From NCBI GenBank assembly GCA_016208495.1, contig JACQXX010000083.1:1-64000 (forward strand): DNA of 64,000 nt, in the 5' to 3' direction. Every line of letters begins with the position of its first letter. The stretch's first letter is position 1. The notes beneath the pieces are model-generated. The model saw only the letters and a list, made by a program, of their open reading frames with translations. It had not been told where the DNA came from and made no database searches. Source of the DNA: Acidobacteriota bacterium. Its GTDB lineage: Bacteria; Acidobacteriota; Blastocatellia; Chloracidobacteriales; Chloracidobacteriaceae. This document shows positions 43,094 to 51,756 of the stretch, piece by piece. Made by a program: the position numbers and the translations under genes.

Positions 43094-44305
43094 ATGTCAA
43101 CAGGTCCATCCAAAGAAACTGAAGCTTTTGCACGCCCCAACTCCAAACGGCTCGCCCACCGATTTGATGAAGTTGGTTTCTCGGAAATTGTCAGGATTCG
43201 CAATCGGGTCATGGAACTCAAAGCCACAGGTGAAACCATCTTCCAGTTTGAAGGCGGCGAACCCTATATGAACACGCCTGATTTTGTGAAGGAAGCCGCA
43301 ATCCAGGCCCTTCACGAAAATAAAACCCGCTATGCTCCGTCAAGTGGAATCAAACCTTTAGTTGATGCCATTACCGAAAAACTCCGCACGAAAAATAAAA
43401 TTCCCGCCCAATCTGAACACGTTATCGTGGGCAATGGCGGGATGCAGGGACTCTATGGTGCCTTCAATTCCATTTTGGACCCAGGGGATGAAGTTCTTTT
43501 ATTCTCTCCACATTGGACTCCGACCCGCGATCTGATTTATATGTCAGGCGGTCAGGTCGTCAGTATTAACACGTTCCAGGCCCGACAAACCGGAATTTCC
43601 CAGACGTTGCAGGCGCATCTCAGCCCAAAAAGCCGGGCCATCCTCCTCAATACCCCACAAAATCCAACTGGAATTGTTTTTACCCGTGCTGAAATTGAAG
43701 AAGTGGCTGCCTTTGCCCAAACACACGATCTGGTAGTCATTGCCGATGAAGCATATGAAGACCTGGTGTATGAGCAGGAACACATTTCAATTGCATCACT
43801 GCCTGGCATGTATGAACGCACGATCAGTGTGTATACACTTTCGAAAAGTTATGCCATGACAGGATGGCGGCTCGGATATGCGATTGCCGCCGAACCATTT
43901 ATCACCGGGTTGAAAAAATCCATATTATATTCTTCGAATGGAGTCAGTACCCCAACTCAGTGGGCCGCCGTGGCAGCACTCTCAACACCTTCGGACTTTA
44001 TCGAAAAAGCCTTTGAAGGATATCAATACCGCCGCTCATTGATGGTGGACGGACTCAATGCCCTGGGATTTCGCTGTAGTCCACCTCCGGCTGGGGCGTT
44101 TTATGCGTTTCCAGATATTTCCTCAATCGCCGCTGACAGCACGGCTTTTTCCCGCGAGCTTTTAGATAAAGCGCATATCGCCACGGTTCCAGGCGTCGTT
44201 TTTGGGAAAGAAGGCGAAGGACATCTTCGGTTTAGTTACTCGCTGGCTCCAGAAGTTATTGAAAAAGGGCTTGAGTCCCTCGGTACCTACCTTAAAAACC
44301 GCTAA
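43094..44305 (+). CDS. Pyridoxal phosphate-dependent aminotransferase (class I/II)
   Basis: 403 aa from the ATG at 43094 (GAGG six nt upstream). Fold-type I features: FQFEGGEPYMNTPDFVKEAA, TRYAPSSGIKPLVDAI, NTPQNPTGIVF (Asn contacting PLP), IADEAYEDLVYE, the Schiff-base lysine in YTLSKSYAMTGWRLGY and GEGHLRFSYS with the C-terminal Arg that binds substrate carboxylate. It resembles aspartate/tyrosine-type transaminases of the I-gamma group; exact amino acid unknown. It is followed after 20 bp by a methyltransferase gene, probably in one transcript. Confidence 0.93.
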   Translation: MSTGPSKETEAFARPNSKRLAHRFDEVGFSEIVRIRNRVMELKATGETIFQFEGGEPYMNTPDFVKEAAIQALHENKTRYAPSSGIKPLVDAITEKLRTKNKIPAQSEHVIVGNGGMQGLYGAFNSILDPGDEVLLFSPHWTPTRDLIYMSGGQVVSINTFQARQTGISQTLQAHLSPKSRAILLNTPQNPTGIVFTRAEIEEVAAFAQTHDLVVIADEAYEDLVYEQEHISIASLPGMYERTISVYTLSKSYAMTGWRLGYAIAAEPFITGLKKSILYSSNGVSTPTQWAAVAALSTPSDFIEKAFEGYQYRRSLMVDGLNALGFRCSPPPAGAFYAFPDISSIAADSTAFSRELLDKAHIATVPGVVFGKEGEGHLRFSYSLAPEVIEKGLESLGTYLKNR

Positions 44306-44325
44306 CTTCAGGAAATCCTGTCGCT

Positions 44326-45312
44326 TTGCCATCTGACACTATGCACGCTTCACCACCTCCGGCAGCCTCGTCATCGCCACCAGCGAATCACCCTGAATGG
44401 AAGTTTCTCTATCAGAGCGAAGGCTGCCCAATTTTTTTCGACCCAACCAGTCATCTCTTTCATTCGATTGTCCTGCTTGAAGAAACCACATCCTTGTACC
44501 AGGAACAGTTCTATGAAGCTGGTTCCGCAGCCCGTTTTTTTTCGCCGATTGAAGTGGTAACCCGCTTCTTTCGGCGGTGGCGAGCTGCCTACATCGCACG
44601 GTTTGTTCAATCAACCGGCGGTGTACTTGATATTGGCTGTGGAAATGCCTATGTACTCTACTATCTTCGTGAAGATCACAAGGTTCCAGTGGTGATAGGT
44701 ACCCAGGTCTCTGCAACGGCTCAAGCCTTTGCCCGCGAGAAACTCGGAATTGACGTTCGACTCGGGGAACTCCCAGTCCTGCGGCCTGACCTTCCTACTT
44801 TTTCAGTCATCACGGCCTGGCATGTTTTTGAACATGTGGCCGACTATGAAAATTACTTCAAGGAAAGCTGGGAGATGTTGGCACCTGGCGGACATTTGAT
44901 TCTTGAGGTTCCAAATGCCCAAAGCTGGACAGTTGGATTTTCCGGCCCAGGTTGGATGGGGTGGGACCCGCCTCACCATGTAGTTCATTTCACACCCGAT
45001 GGGTTGGATAAACTCTTGAAAAAACATGGGTTTCAACCTGTTGCAAGGTCCACGTTTTCACTTGAATACAGCGTCTTTACTTCGCTTCAATCTATTTGCA
45101 ACCGATTTTCACGGCTGCGAAATGCATTTTACGATGGGTTGCGACGTGTTGGTGGAAATCGTCCCCCTCTCTGGTTGATCCTGTTTCAGGGAGTATGCTT
45201 TTCCATTCTGTTTTTTCCAGTTCTTCTGATCAATCTACTACTTACCCCAACACCGTGGGGTGAAGTTCTCCATGTCATTGCCCAAAAGCCAGCACGCACT
45301 GCGTCAAACTGA
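44326..45312 (+). CDS. Class I SAM-dependent methyltransferase
   Basis: 328 aa with a TTG start that has AGGAAA nine nt upstream; an ATG five codons in (44341) is the alternative. Motif I GGVLDIGCGNAYVLYYL (SAM binding), then FSVITAWHVFEHV, MLAPGGHLILEVPNAQSWTV and DPPHHVVHFTPDGLDKLLKK, as in Methyltransf_23-type enzymes acting on sugars, lipids or ubiquinone-like substrates. A C-terminal hydrophobic segment (LILFQGVCFSILFFPVLLIN) suggests membrane association. Substrate unknown; its position after an aminotransferase suggests surface polysaccharide or lipid modification (inference). Confidence 0.88.
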   Translation: MPSDTMHASPPPAASSSPPANHPEWKFLYQSEGCPIFFDPTSHLFHSIVLLEETTSLYQEQFYEAGSAARFFSPIEVVTRFFRRWRAAYIARFVQSTGGVLDIGCGNAYVLYYLREDHKVPVVIGTQVSATAQAFAREKLGIDVRLGELPVLRPDLPTFSVITAWHVFEHVADYENYFKESWEMLAPGGHLILEVPNAQSWTVGFSGPGWMGWDPPHHVVHFTPDGLDKLLKKHGFQPVARSTFSLEYSVFTSLQSICNRFSRLRNAFYDGLRRVGGNRPPLWLILFQGVCFSILFFPVLLINLLLTPTPWGEVLHVIAQKPARTASN

Positions 45313-45453
45313 CCCAACTCACCTGGGTACCACGACTGCATTTTTTACTTGACCCGACCAATCACTCAAAGTCAGACTGTCTGGTATCTTCATAGGTTCC
45401 TATTTTTTCCAAGATCACCTATCCCCCAATTCTTTTTGTACACGAGTGTCACC

Positions 45454-46293
45454 ATGTCAGAACAAGCCCTCTCCAGCCAAACCTATTGGCGCGAAGTTGA
45501 TGTTGCCTGCCGACTGGCGCAGGAAGCTGGTAAATTGATCCTTGAATATTATGACCGCACAACCAGGGTCAGTTACAAAGCAGGGGATGAACCAGTTACC
45601 GAAGCTGATCAGGCAGCCAGTGATCATATTCTGGCGGGCCTCCATGAAGCATTTCCCGATGATGTTTTGGTTTCTGAAGAAGAACCAGACAATCCGCTCA
45701 GACGTGAAGATGCACGATTGTGGGTAATTGACCCACTTGATGGAACCAAAGAGTTTATTGCCCGCAACGGAGAATTTTCCGTTATGATCGGGTTTGTGGT
45801 TGGCGAACGCCCGGTGGTTGGTGTGGTGTATCAACCCACCCGTGACCGGCTGTGGTGGGCGGCACACGATCAGGCATTTTTGCGAATTGGTGGTGAACAA
45901 AAATCCATGAAAGTATCCTCGACGACCGACTATGCAGCCATGCGAATGGTCGTCAGTCGGTCACATCGCAATGCCCTGGTTGACCAGATGGCAACCCGGC
46001 TTGGAATGACCCAGGAAATTGTCTCCGGTAGCGGCGGCATCAAAGTTGGCCTGATTGCTGATGGTGATGCTGAAATTATGTTTAGTCCGAACCCGTATAC
46101 AAAAATCTGGGATATGTGCGCCTGTGATGTGATTTTGCACGCCGCTGGAGGGAAAGTGACTGACTTGCAGGGGAACCTTTTGGCCTATCGTGGTGAAGAG
46201 CTTTTTAATTTGAAAGGGGTGCTCGCCACCAATGGTACTCGCCACGACGATATTATTCAGGCCGTGGCTGGAATTTATGTTCCACCGGTGTAG
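45454..46293 (+). CDS. cysQ: 3'(2'),5'-bisphosphate nucleotidase / inositol monophosphatase family
   Basis: 279 aa from the ATG at 45454, where family similarity begins; the frame is open 35 codons upstream. Metal-site motifs: EPVTEADQAASDHI, VSEEEPD, WVIDPLDGTKEFIARNGEFS (the DPLDGT motif) and the C-terminal TKIWDMCACDVILHAAGGKV (WD-x-A-x2-D). The DGTKEF variant and overall order fit CysQ-type PAP/PAPS phosphatases better than IMPase. It recycles 3'-phosphoadenosine 5'-phosphate in sulfur assimilation; substrate assignment is by family. Confidence 0.85.
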   Translation: MSEQALSSQTYWREVDVACRLAQEAGKLILEYYDRTTRVSYKAGDEPVTEADQAASDHILAGLHEAFPDDVLVSEEEPDNPLRREDARLWVIDPLDGTKEFIARNGEFSVMIGFVVGERPVVGVVYQPTRDRLWWAAHDQAFLRIGGEQKSMKVSSTTDYAAMRMVVSRSHRNALVDQMATRLGMTQEIVSGSGGIKVGLIADGDAEIMFSPNPYTKIWDMCACDVILHAAGGKVTDLQGNLLAYRGEELFNLKGVLATNGTRHDDIIQAVAGIYVPPV

Positions 46294-46469
46294 GCTTCTT
46301 CATTGGGGGAACGATAGATTTTCAGAATAAGAAACCACGAAATACACGAAAAAAATAAATCTTTTTCTTTCAATAATTTCTGTAATTTCAACAACTTACT
46401 CGCAGGGAAATCTTTATCTGATCTCTAACTGGATTACACAACATCTGACCTTTTGGCATCCTTCCATCT
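46294..46469. repeat. Gap between cysQ and kdsA with ACCACGAAATACACGAAAAA copy
   Basis: ACCACGAAATACACGAAAAA at 46332-46351 repeats the tract at 26926-26945. No gene or clear promoter; the 3' part is AT-rich and precedes kdsA. Confidence 0.6.
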
Positions 46470-47300
46470 ATGAACAGTACTTTTTTTCCGAAACCACCAG
46501 AGTCATTTTTCCTGATTGCTGGTCCTTGTGTCATTGAATCCCAGGACCATGCCCTGTTTATGGCCGAGGCAATTCAAAAAGAGGCGGTTGAACTCGGAAT
46601 CCCTTACATCTTCAAAGCTTCGTTTGATAAAGCCAACCGGTCGTCAATTCATTCATTTCGGGGCCCAGGGTTGGAAGCCGGGTTGCGAGTTCTGGAATAC
46701 ATCAAAAAACAGACCGGGTTGCCGGTCATTACGGATGTCCATGAGATTGACCAGGCCCAAAGTGCGGCTGAAATTGTTGATGTTCTTCAAATTCCGGCCT
46801 TCTTGTGCCGCCAAACCGACCTTTTGGTAGCTGCCGCCCGCACTGGCCGAACCGTAAACGTGAAAAAAGGGCAGTTTTTGGCCCCAGGCGATATGAAAAA
46901 TGTGGTGGAAAAAATACGCGAAGCTGGAGGGAAAGAACTCTGGTTGACTGAGCGCGGCGCATCCTTTGGCTACAATAACCTGGTGGTTGATATGCGGTCA
47001 TTTCCAATCATGCATGAGTTTGGCTGCCCCGTGGTGTTTGATGTCACCCATAGCTTGCAACGTCCGGGAGGACTTGGAACTGCAACTGGCGGAGATTCAC
47101 AGTTTATTGAGCCTCTGGCTCGGGCCGGAGTTGCGTGCGGGGTGGATGGATTGTTTATGGAAGTTCACGAGAACCCGGCCAAAGCCTTGAGCGATGGTCC
47201 AAATGCGTTGCCATTAAAGCGACTTCGTTCCCTGTTGCACCAACTCCATGCCCTGGATCAAATCCGAAGGCAGTATCCGATTTTGGCGAACAAGGAATAG
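46470..47300 (+). CDS. kdsA: 3-deoxy-8-phosphooctulonate synthase
   Basis: 276 aa. TIM-barrel of the DAHP synthase family: [94 protein letters not shown] and [20 protein letters not shown]. The Cys in AGPC marks the metal-dependent class. It condenses PEP with arabinose 5-phosphate to KDO 8-phosphate, so this organism makes KDO-containing lipopolysaccharide, i.e. has an outer membrane. Its 3' end faces the propeller kinase with only 10 bp between. Confidence 0.96.
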   Translation: MNSTFFPKPPESFFLIAGPCVIESQDHALFMAEAIQKEAVELGIPYIFKASFDKANRSSIHSFRGPGLEAGLRVLEYIKKQTGLPVITDVHEIDQAQSAAEIVDVLQIPAFLCRQTDLLVAAARTGRTVNVKKGQFLAPGDMKNVVEKIREAGGKELWLTERGASFGYNNLVVDMRSFPIMHEFGCPVVFDVTHSLQRPGGLGTATGGDSQFIEPLARAGVACGVDGLFMEVHENPAKALSDGPNALPLKRLRSLLHQLHALDQIRRQYPILANKE

Positions 47301-47310
47301 GAGCGTGTGG

Positions 47311-50300
47311 TTATCCAGAGTGAACACTATCTTGGGCAACTTCAACCTCGCGTGGCAGATTAGCCAGGGGAAATTTAATGTGGAAACTACTGCCCTGCCC
47401 TTTCCCTTTCGATTCGGCCCAAATTTTCCCGCCGTGGGCTTCGACATAACTTTTGGCAATGGCCAGGCCAAGTCCAGTGCCACGAGCCGAAAATTCATAC
47501 CGACCCGAAGTATGCGTTGATGGATCAGATGTTGTGTAAAACTTTTCGAAAATCCGTTCGAGGTCACTTGGTTCAATTCCAATTCCGGTATCTTCAACCG
47601 TCAAATGCGCCATATTGACTTCAGTGGTGATGGTAATGCGAATGAACCCTTCGTCGGGGGTAAATTTGATCGCGTTTTGAATTACATTCACCAGGACGAG
47701 CTGGATTTTTTCTGGGTCCGCCGCAATGAAAATATCTTCGGGAGATTCGACCTCAATCGTTTGCTGACGGCGTTCGATAAAGGTGGCCAGTTCAGAAAGA
47801 ACTTCAGCCACTGTTCCGCGCAGGTTGAGTGCGGTATGTTTGAGCGTCATTTGGCCTTCATTGATTTTAAGCATTTCCAGAATGTCGTTAAAACTTGTGA
47901 CCAGACGATCAATCATCCGCCGGCAGGTGGTCATTGATTGCTGCTGTCCCTTGCTGAGTGGCCCTAAATATTCTTCGGAAATGGCTTCGATATATCCCTT
48001 GAGCACGGTGAGCGGCGTTCGCATTTCGTGCGAAGTGACAATCAGAAAATTGGTTTTCATCTGATTGAGTTCTTGCAACGTGTGTGAAATCTCCTGCTCG
48101 CTCTTATAGAGCTTTTCAAGTTCCTGCATTGATTCAACGATAATCAGGTTTTTTTCTTCAAGTTCGGTCTTTTTCTTCTCCAATTCCCCATACAAAGCTG
48201 CGTTTTCAATGGCCACGGCGGCTTGATTTGCCAGTGATTCCAACAATTTCTGGTCGGTTTCAGTAAAAGGACCACGCATTGCCGGACGCCTGACATCAAG
48301 CACTCCAACCACATTCCCGGTCCGCGTAAAGATCGGAATATTGATAAAACCGTGGACATAGTATTTTTCCAGGATCTCGGGAAAAACAATCTCCGATGAC
48401 GAGGCCGGATGATTGACGATCATCGGATTTCCAGTACTGGCAACCTGACCCGCCACACCTTCGCCCAACCGAAAAACAACGGGTGTTTCATCCCAATGAT
48501 CACGACACCAGAGTCGTTTAAAGACGACGTGGTTTGCAATCACCAGACCGATACCACCCGGTTCACCCTCGATCAACTGAGCGCTTTCCTCAGCAATATT
48601 TTGCAACACCGTGGTTAAATCAAGCTGTGAGTTAATGATCCGAGTACTGTCGAGTAAATGGCGGAGGTAACGGATGCGTTCTTCCTGACGGCGTTTGATC
48701 CGGCGGATTCGTTCAGCATACAACTGATATCCGGCTGTACCGAGGATTGCCAGATACACCAGATACGCCCACCAGGTTCGCCATGGCGCCGGGCGCACGG
48801 CAAAGGCCATCCGGACTGGACCGCTGATGTTCCCGGCGTAATCACGGGCCCATAGTCGAAACTCATATGACCCTTCAGACAGATTGGTATACTCCTTCTT
48901 ATAATCACTGGTCCAATCCGATGGCTGCGCTTCAAATCCAATCAATTGGGTGCGGTACCGGGTATCAGACTCACGAAAATAGTTGAGTAGCGCATATTCA
49001 AATATCAAGTTATTTTCGTCATAGGCGAGCGATGCGTGTTCAAACCCAGCCGTCGTTTCCTGCCATTTCCCATTGACCCTGACTCGTTCAATAAATAAGG
49101 GTTTGGCTGCTGTGTCATTTTCCTCAGTGCCCAAATCATAGATGGCCGCACCTTGAATGGTGCCAGCATACATTCGCCCCTGTTGATCAACCAGTGCGGC
49201 ACCTTCAAGGCACTCGTTGCTGGGGAGCCCATCTTCAGAAGTAAATGAAAATACTGAGAATGGTGACGGGTCATCAGGTGTGACCTGACGAGGCGAGAGC
49301 CGTGCAACACCTTTATTGGTGAATAAATACAGCCGATGTTGATTGTCTTCACAAATTTTTTGAATGCAGTTATTGGGGAGCGCTGGCTGTGTCAGATCAG
49401 AAAAAACTTCCCACTGGATTGTCGGTTGATCAAGTCGGGCACGGGCAACGCCACCACTTTTGGTGCCAACCCACAGCCAGCGGCTTCCATCCATTGCCTG
49501 CGTTTCGTGCAAGCTGATAATGATGTTGTTTGGTAACCCTGAGGCAATGTCATAGGTTGTCCAAACTCCTTTTTCAAAGCGCGAAAGCCCTCCTCCATAG
49601 GTGCCAGCCCACACGGTTTGCGTTCCATCACCAGCTTTTGTGACGAGCAAACAATTGACTCCATTGTTTTTCAGCGTCTCGTTTCGTTTGCTGTAAGCTG
49701 TCCAAACACCATTTTGAAATCGCCCGAGACTGTCATAGGTGCCTACCCAGAGGGTCGTTGCGTTGTCGGGTTCGGTTGTGGCTGCCAGGCATCGAATTTC
49801 GCGATGAATTCCCGACCGGCTGAGGTCAACTTTGACCATTCGACCGTTTTCAAATTTGCTTAGCCCATCATCCGTTCCAATCCAGACGGTGGAGTCACCA
49901 CCTGCTGTCCGTGTTTCAAATAAAGACCGCACTCGATTTCCTAAGAGACCGTCGCCAACCGTCAGTTTTTTCCATTGTCCGTCGGTCAATTGCATCAACC
50001 CGCTTCCCATGGTGCCGGCCCAAATCACTGGCGATCCCGTGGCCGAACGGGTTTCTAAAAAACAACGGGCTAAATGGTCAGCATTTGAAACTGGGAGATC
50101 AAGATTGGCCCAACGACCGTTTTCGACCCGCACCAACCCGTGCCCATTCGTACCAATCCAAATTGTTCGACGCCCTGAAGGAGAAACAGTCTCGGCCAGG
50201 CTGGCAATGTCATTTCCGGGCAGGCCCGTTGTGTCATCCAGTCGCAGCCAGTTTCCATTTTCAAGGCAAGTGACGCCGGCATCAGTTCCTACCCACAAAC

Positions 50301-51189
50301 AGCTTTTTCCATCTGGAAGTTGGGTTATGGCCAGGGTTTGAACATTGTTGCTGGGCAAAATGGTTGGTGACGTGAAGGTTGAAAAAGTATCCCCTTCAAA
50401 CTTGACCAACCCGCCGCCAATCGTGCCAGCCCAAATGATTGGCTCGCCGTTTGATCCTGGCATCAGTGCCAGAGACTCGACCTGATTGCTCACAAAACCA
50501 TTGCTGGTTCGGTAGGAACGCCACTGACCATTCCTGAGCACAGCAAGTCCATAGTCGCGGGTGGCGACCCATAGACTCTTGCTTCCATCCGGTGAGAGGA
50601 CAGGCAAAATGCTCAATACAATCGAATCTGCCGGGACTTCAGGTGATGAAACCTGGGTCCAGGTGTTGTTTTCAAACCGGGCCAGGCCGCCGCCATACAT
50701 CCCCAACCAGAGAATCGAGTGGCCGTCCGAGGCAATTTCTTCAGCCAAACTAAAGACAGGGTTGGTTGGCAATCCAGAAGTTTGATCAAAAGTCCGCCAC
50801 TGCCCATCTTTCAAATGTGATACCCCACCGCCATTGGTCCCAAACCAGAGGCTGCCGTCCTTTGCTGCCAACAGAGCACTGACGTCGTTGGAGCGGACTC
50901 GATTGGGCATATTCACCAGTGTCCAGACCCGTCCGTTATAATAAGCAGCTCCATCCAGTGTTCCCACCCATAAATATCCCCGCTGGTCAAACACGATTTT
51001 GTGCACCGTATTTTCCGGGAGCCCATCTCGATCAGTGAAGACGCGAAAGGCCGGGCGCCCAACAGGCCCAGATGCGGAGGCAAGGTGAGAGAGTGGATTG
51101 GACGCCGCCCCTAAGACAGACACACAAAAGCACTTACCGCCAGGCAGCAGAGTGAGGAGAAATAACAAGACCGTGACAAACTGACGCAT
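47311..51189 (-). CDS. Two-component propeller sensor histidine kinase
   Basis: 1292 aa. Signal peptide (about 1-29), propeller of WFGTNGGGVSHL / VWAGTMGSGLMQL type Reg_prop repeats (about 45-680), Y_Y_Y domain (about 715-785), a membrane helix (TWWAYLVYLAILGTAGYQLY), GAF domain (about 855-1000), coiled coil, HisKA (SHEMRTPLT, His1054) and HATPase (QNAIKF, EDTGIGIE, GTGLGLAI). Architecture and kinase half match the two kinases at 381-6501, so three paralogues occur in 51 kb; this one is more divergent. No receiver domain or adjacent response regulator. Convergent with kdsA. Confidence 0.95.
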   Translation of the reverse strand: MRQFVTVLLFLLTLLPGGKCFCVSVLGAASNPLSHLASASGPVGRPAFRVFTDRDGLPENTVHKIVFDQRGYLWVGTLDGAAYYNGRVWTLVNMPNRVRSNDVSALLAAKDGSLWFGTNGGGVSHLKDGQWRTFDQTSGLPTNPVFSLAEEIASDGHSILWLGMYGGGLARFENNTWTQVSSPEVPADSIVLSILPVLSPDGSKSLWVATRDYGLAVLRNGQWRSYRTSNGFVSNQVESLALMPGSNGEPIIWAGTIGGGLVKFEGDTFSTFTSPTILPSNNVQTLAITQLPDGKSCLWVGTDAGVTCLENGNWLRLDDTTGLPGNDIASLAETVSPSGRRTIWIGTNGHGLVRVENGRWANLDLPVSNADHLARCFLETRSATGSPVIWAGTMGSGLMQLTDGQWKKLTVGDGLLGNRVRSLFETRTAGGDSTVWIGTDDGLSKFENGRMVKVDLSRSGIHREIRCLAATTEPDNATTLWVGTYDSLGRFQNGVWTAYSKRNETLKNNGVNCLLVTKAGDGTQTVWAGTYGGGLSRFEKGVWTTYDIASGLPNNIIISLHETQAMDGSRWLWVGTKSGGVARARLDQPTIQWEVFSDLTQPALPNNCIQKICEDNQHRLYLFTNKGVARLSPRQVTPDDPSPFSVFSFTSEDGLPSNECLEGAALVDQQGRMYAGTIQGAAIYDLGTEENDTAAKPLFIERVRVNGKWQETTAGFEHASLAYDENNLIFEYALLNYFRESDTRYRTQLIGFEAQPSDWTSDYKKEYTNLSEGSYEFRLWARDYAGNISGPVRMAFAVRPAPWRTWWAYLVYLAILGTAGYQLYAERIRRIKRRQEERIRYLRHLLDSTRIINSQLDLTTVLQNIAEESAQLIEGEPGGIGLVIANHVVFKRLWCRDHWDETPVVFRLGEGVAGQVASTGNPMIVNHPASSSEIVFPEILEKYYVHGFINIPIFTRTGNVVGVLDVRRPAMRGPFTETDQKLLESLANQAAVAIENAALYGELEKKKTELEEKNLIIVESMQELEKLYKSEQEISHTLQELNQMKTNFLIVTSHEMRTPLTVLKGYIEAISEEYLGPLSKGQQQSMTTCRRMIDRLVTSFNDILEMLKINEGQMTLKHTALNLRGTVAEVLSELATFIERRQQTIEVESPEDIFIAADPEKIQLVLVNVIQNAIKFTPDEGFIRITITTEVNMAHLTVEDTGIGIEPSDLERIFEKFYTTSDPSTHTSGRYEFSARGTGLGLAIAKSYVEAHGGKIWAESKGKGQGSSFHIKFPLANLPREVEVAQDSVHSG

Positions 51190-51756
51190 AATGCGCCTCC
51201 AGATTGTCGGTTGATGTGCATTGTTCGGAAGGAAAATGTGGGGCCTCGACCTTCAAGTAAACACCATGAAACCTGGAGTTACAAGCACCTTTCTAGTTTT
51301 ATGAACTGCTCATGGTTCATCCGAATAAGCACCTGAAGCTCCAGGGAAACTTCAAGTTTAACCAGTTTCGGCTGTGCCGATCTGTCATTTTGTAACTTTC
51401 TGCTCACATCGCTGTAACGCAAGGCTCACAGACCCTGGATAAGAATCCCTGTTTTCATTTCTGTCATGACTTCCCTCTAAAATCTTTATTTGTGCACGCT
51501 GGCGCAAGCCATTGATCTGGCTTATTCGCAGCAAGTGTGTGGCAACAAATAACTAAGGGAGTCGGATGGAAATATCATACCACCAGGGTTCAGGGTTCAG
51601 GGCCAGATACTCCACGTTGCGTGGTACCCGCCAGTTCCCCAGTCTTCATCTTGAGTGGGATCAGTCAACTCATCGCCGAAACCCTGAACCCTGAACCCTG
51701 AACCCGATTTCAGTGGGATTTTATGCTTTTCGCGATATGTTCGAATTTGTTTTCTG
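51190..51756. other. Intergenic region between propeller kinase and surface protein
   Basis: Divergent promoters expected. No gene seen. Contains a palindromic pair of heptamer tracts: GGGTTCAGGGTTCAGGG (51586-51602) and CCCTGAACCCTGAACCCTGA (51682-51701), about 80 bp apart. Sequence upstream (51240-51560) shows nothing recognisable. Confidence 0.55.
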
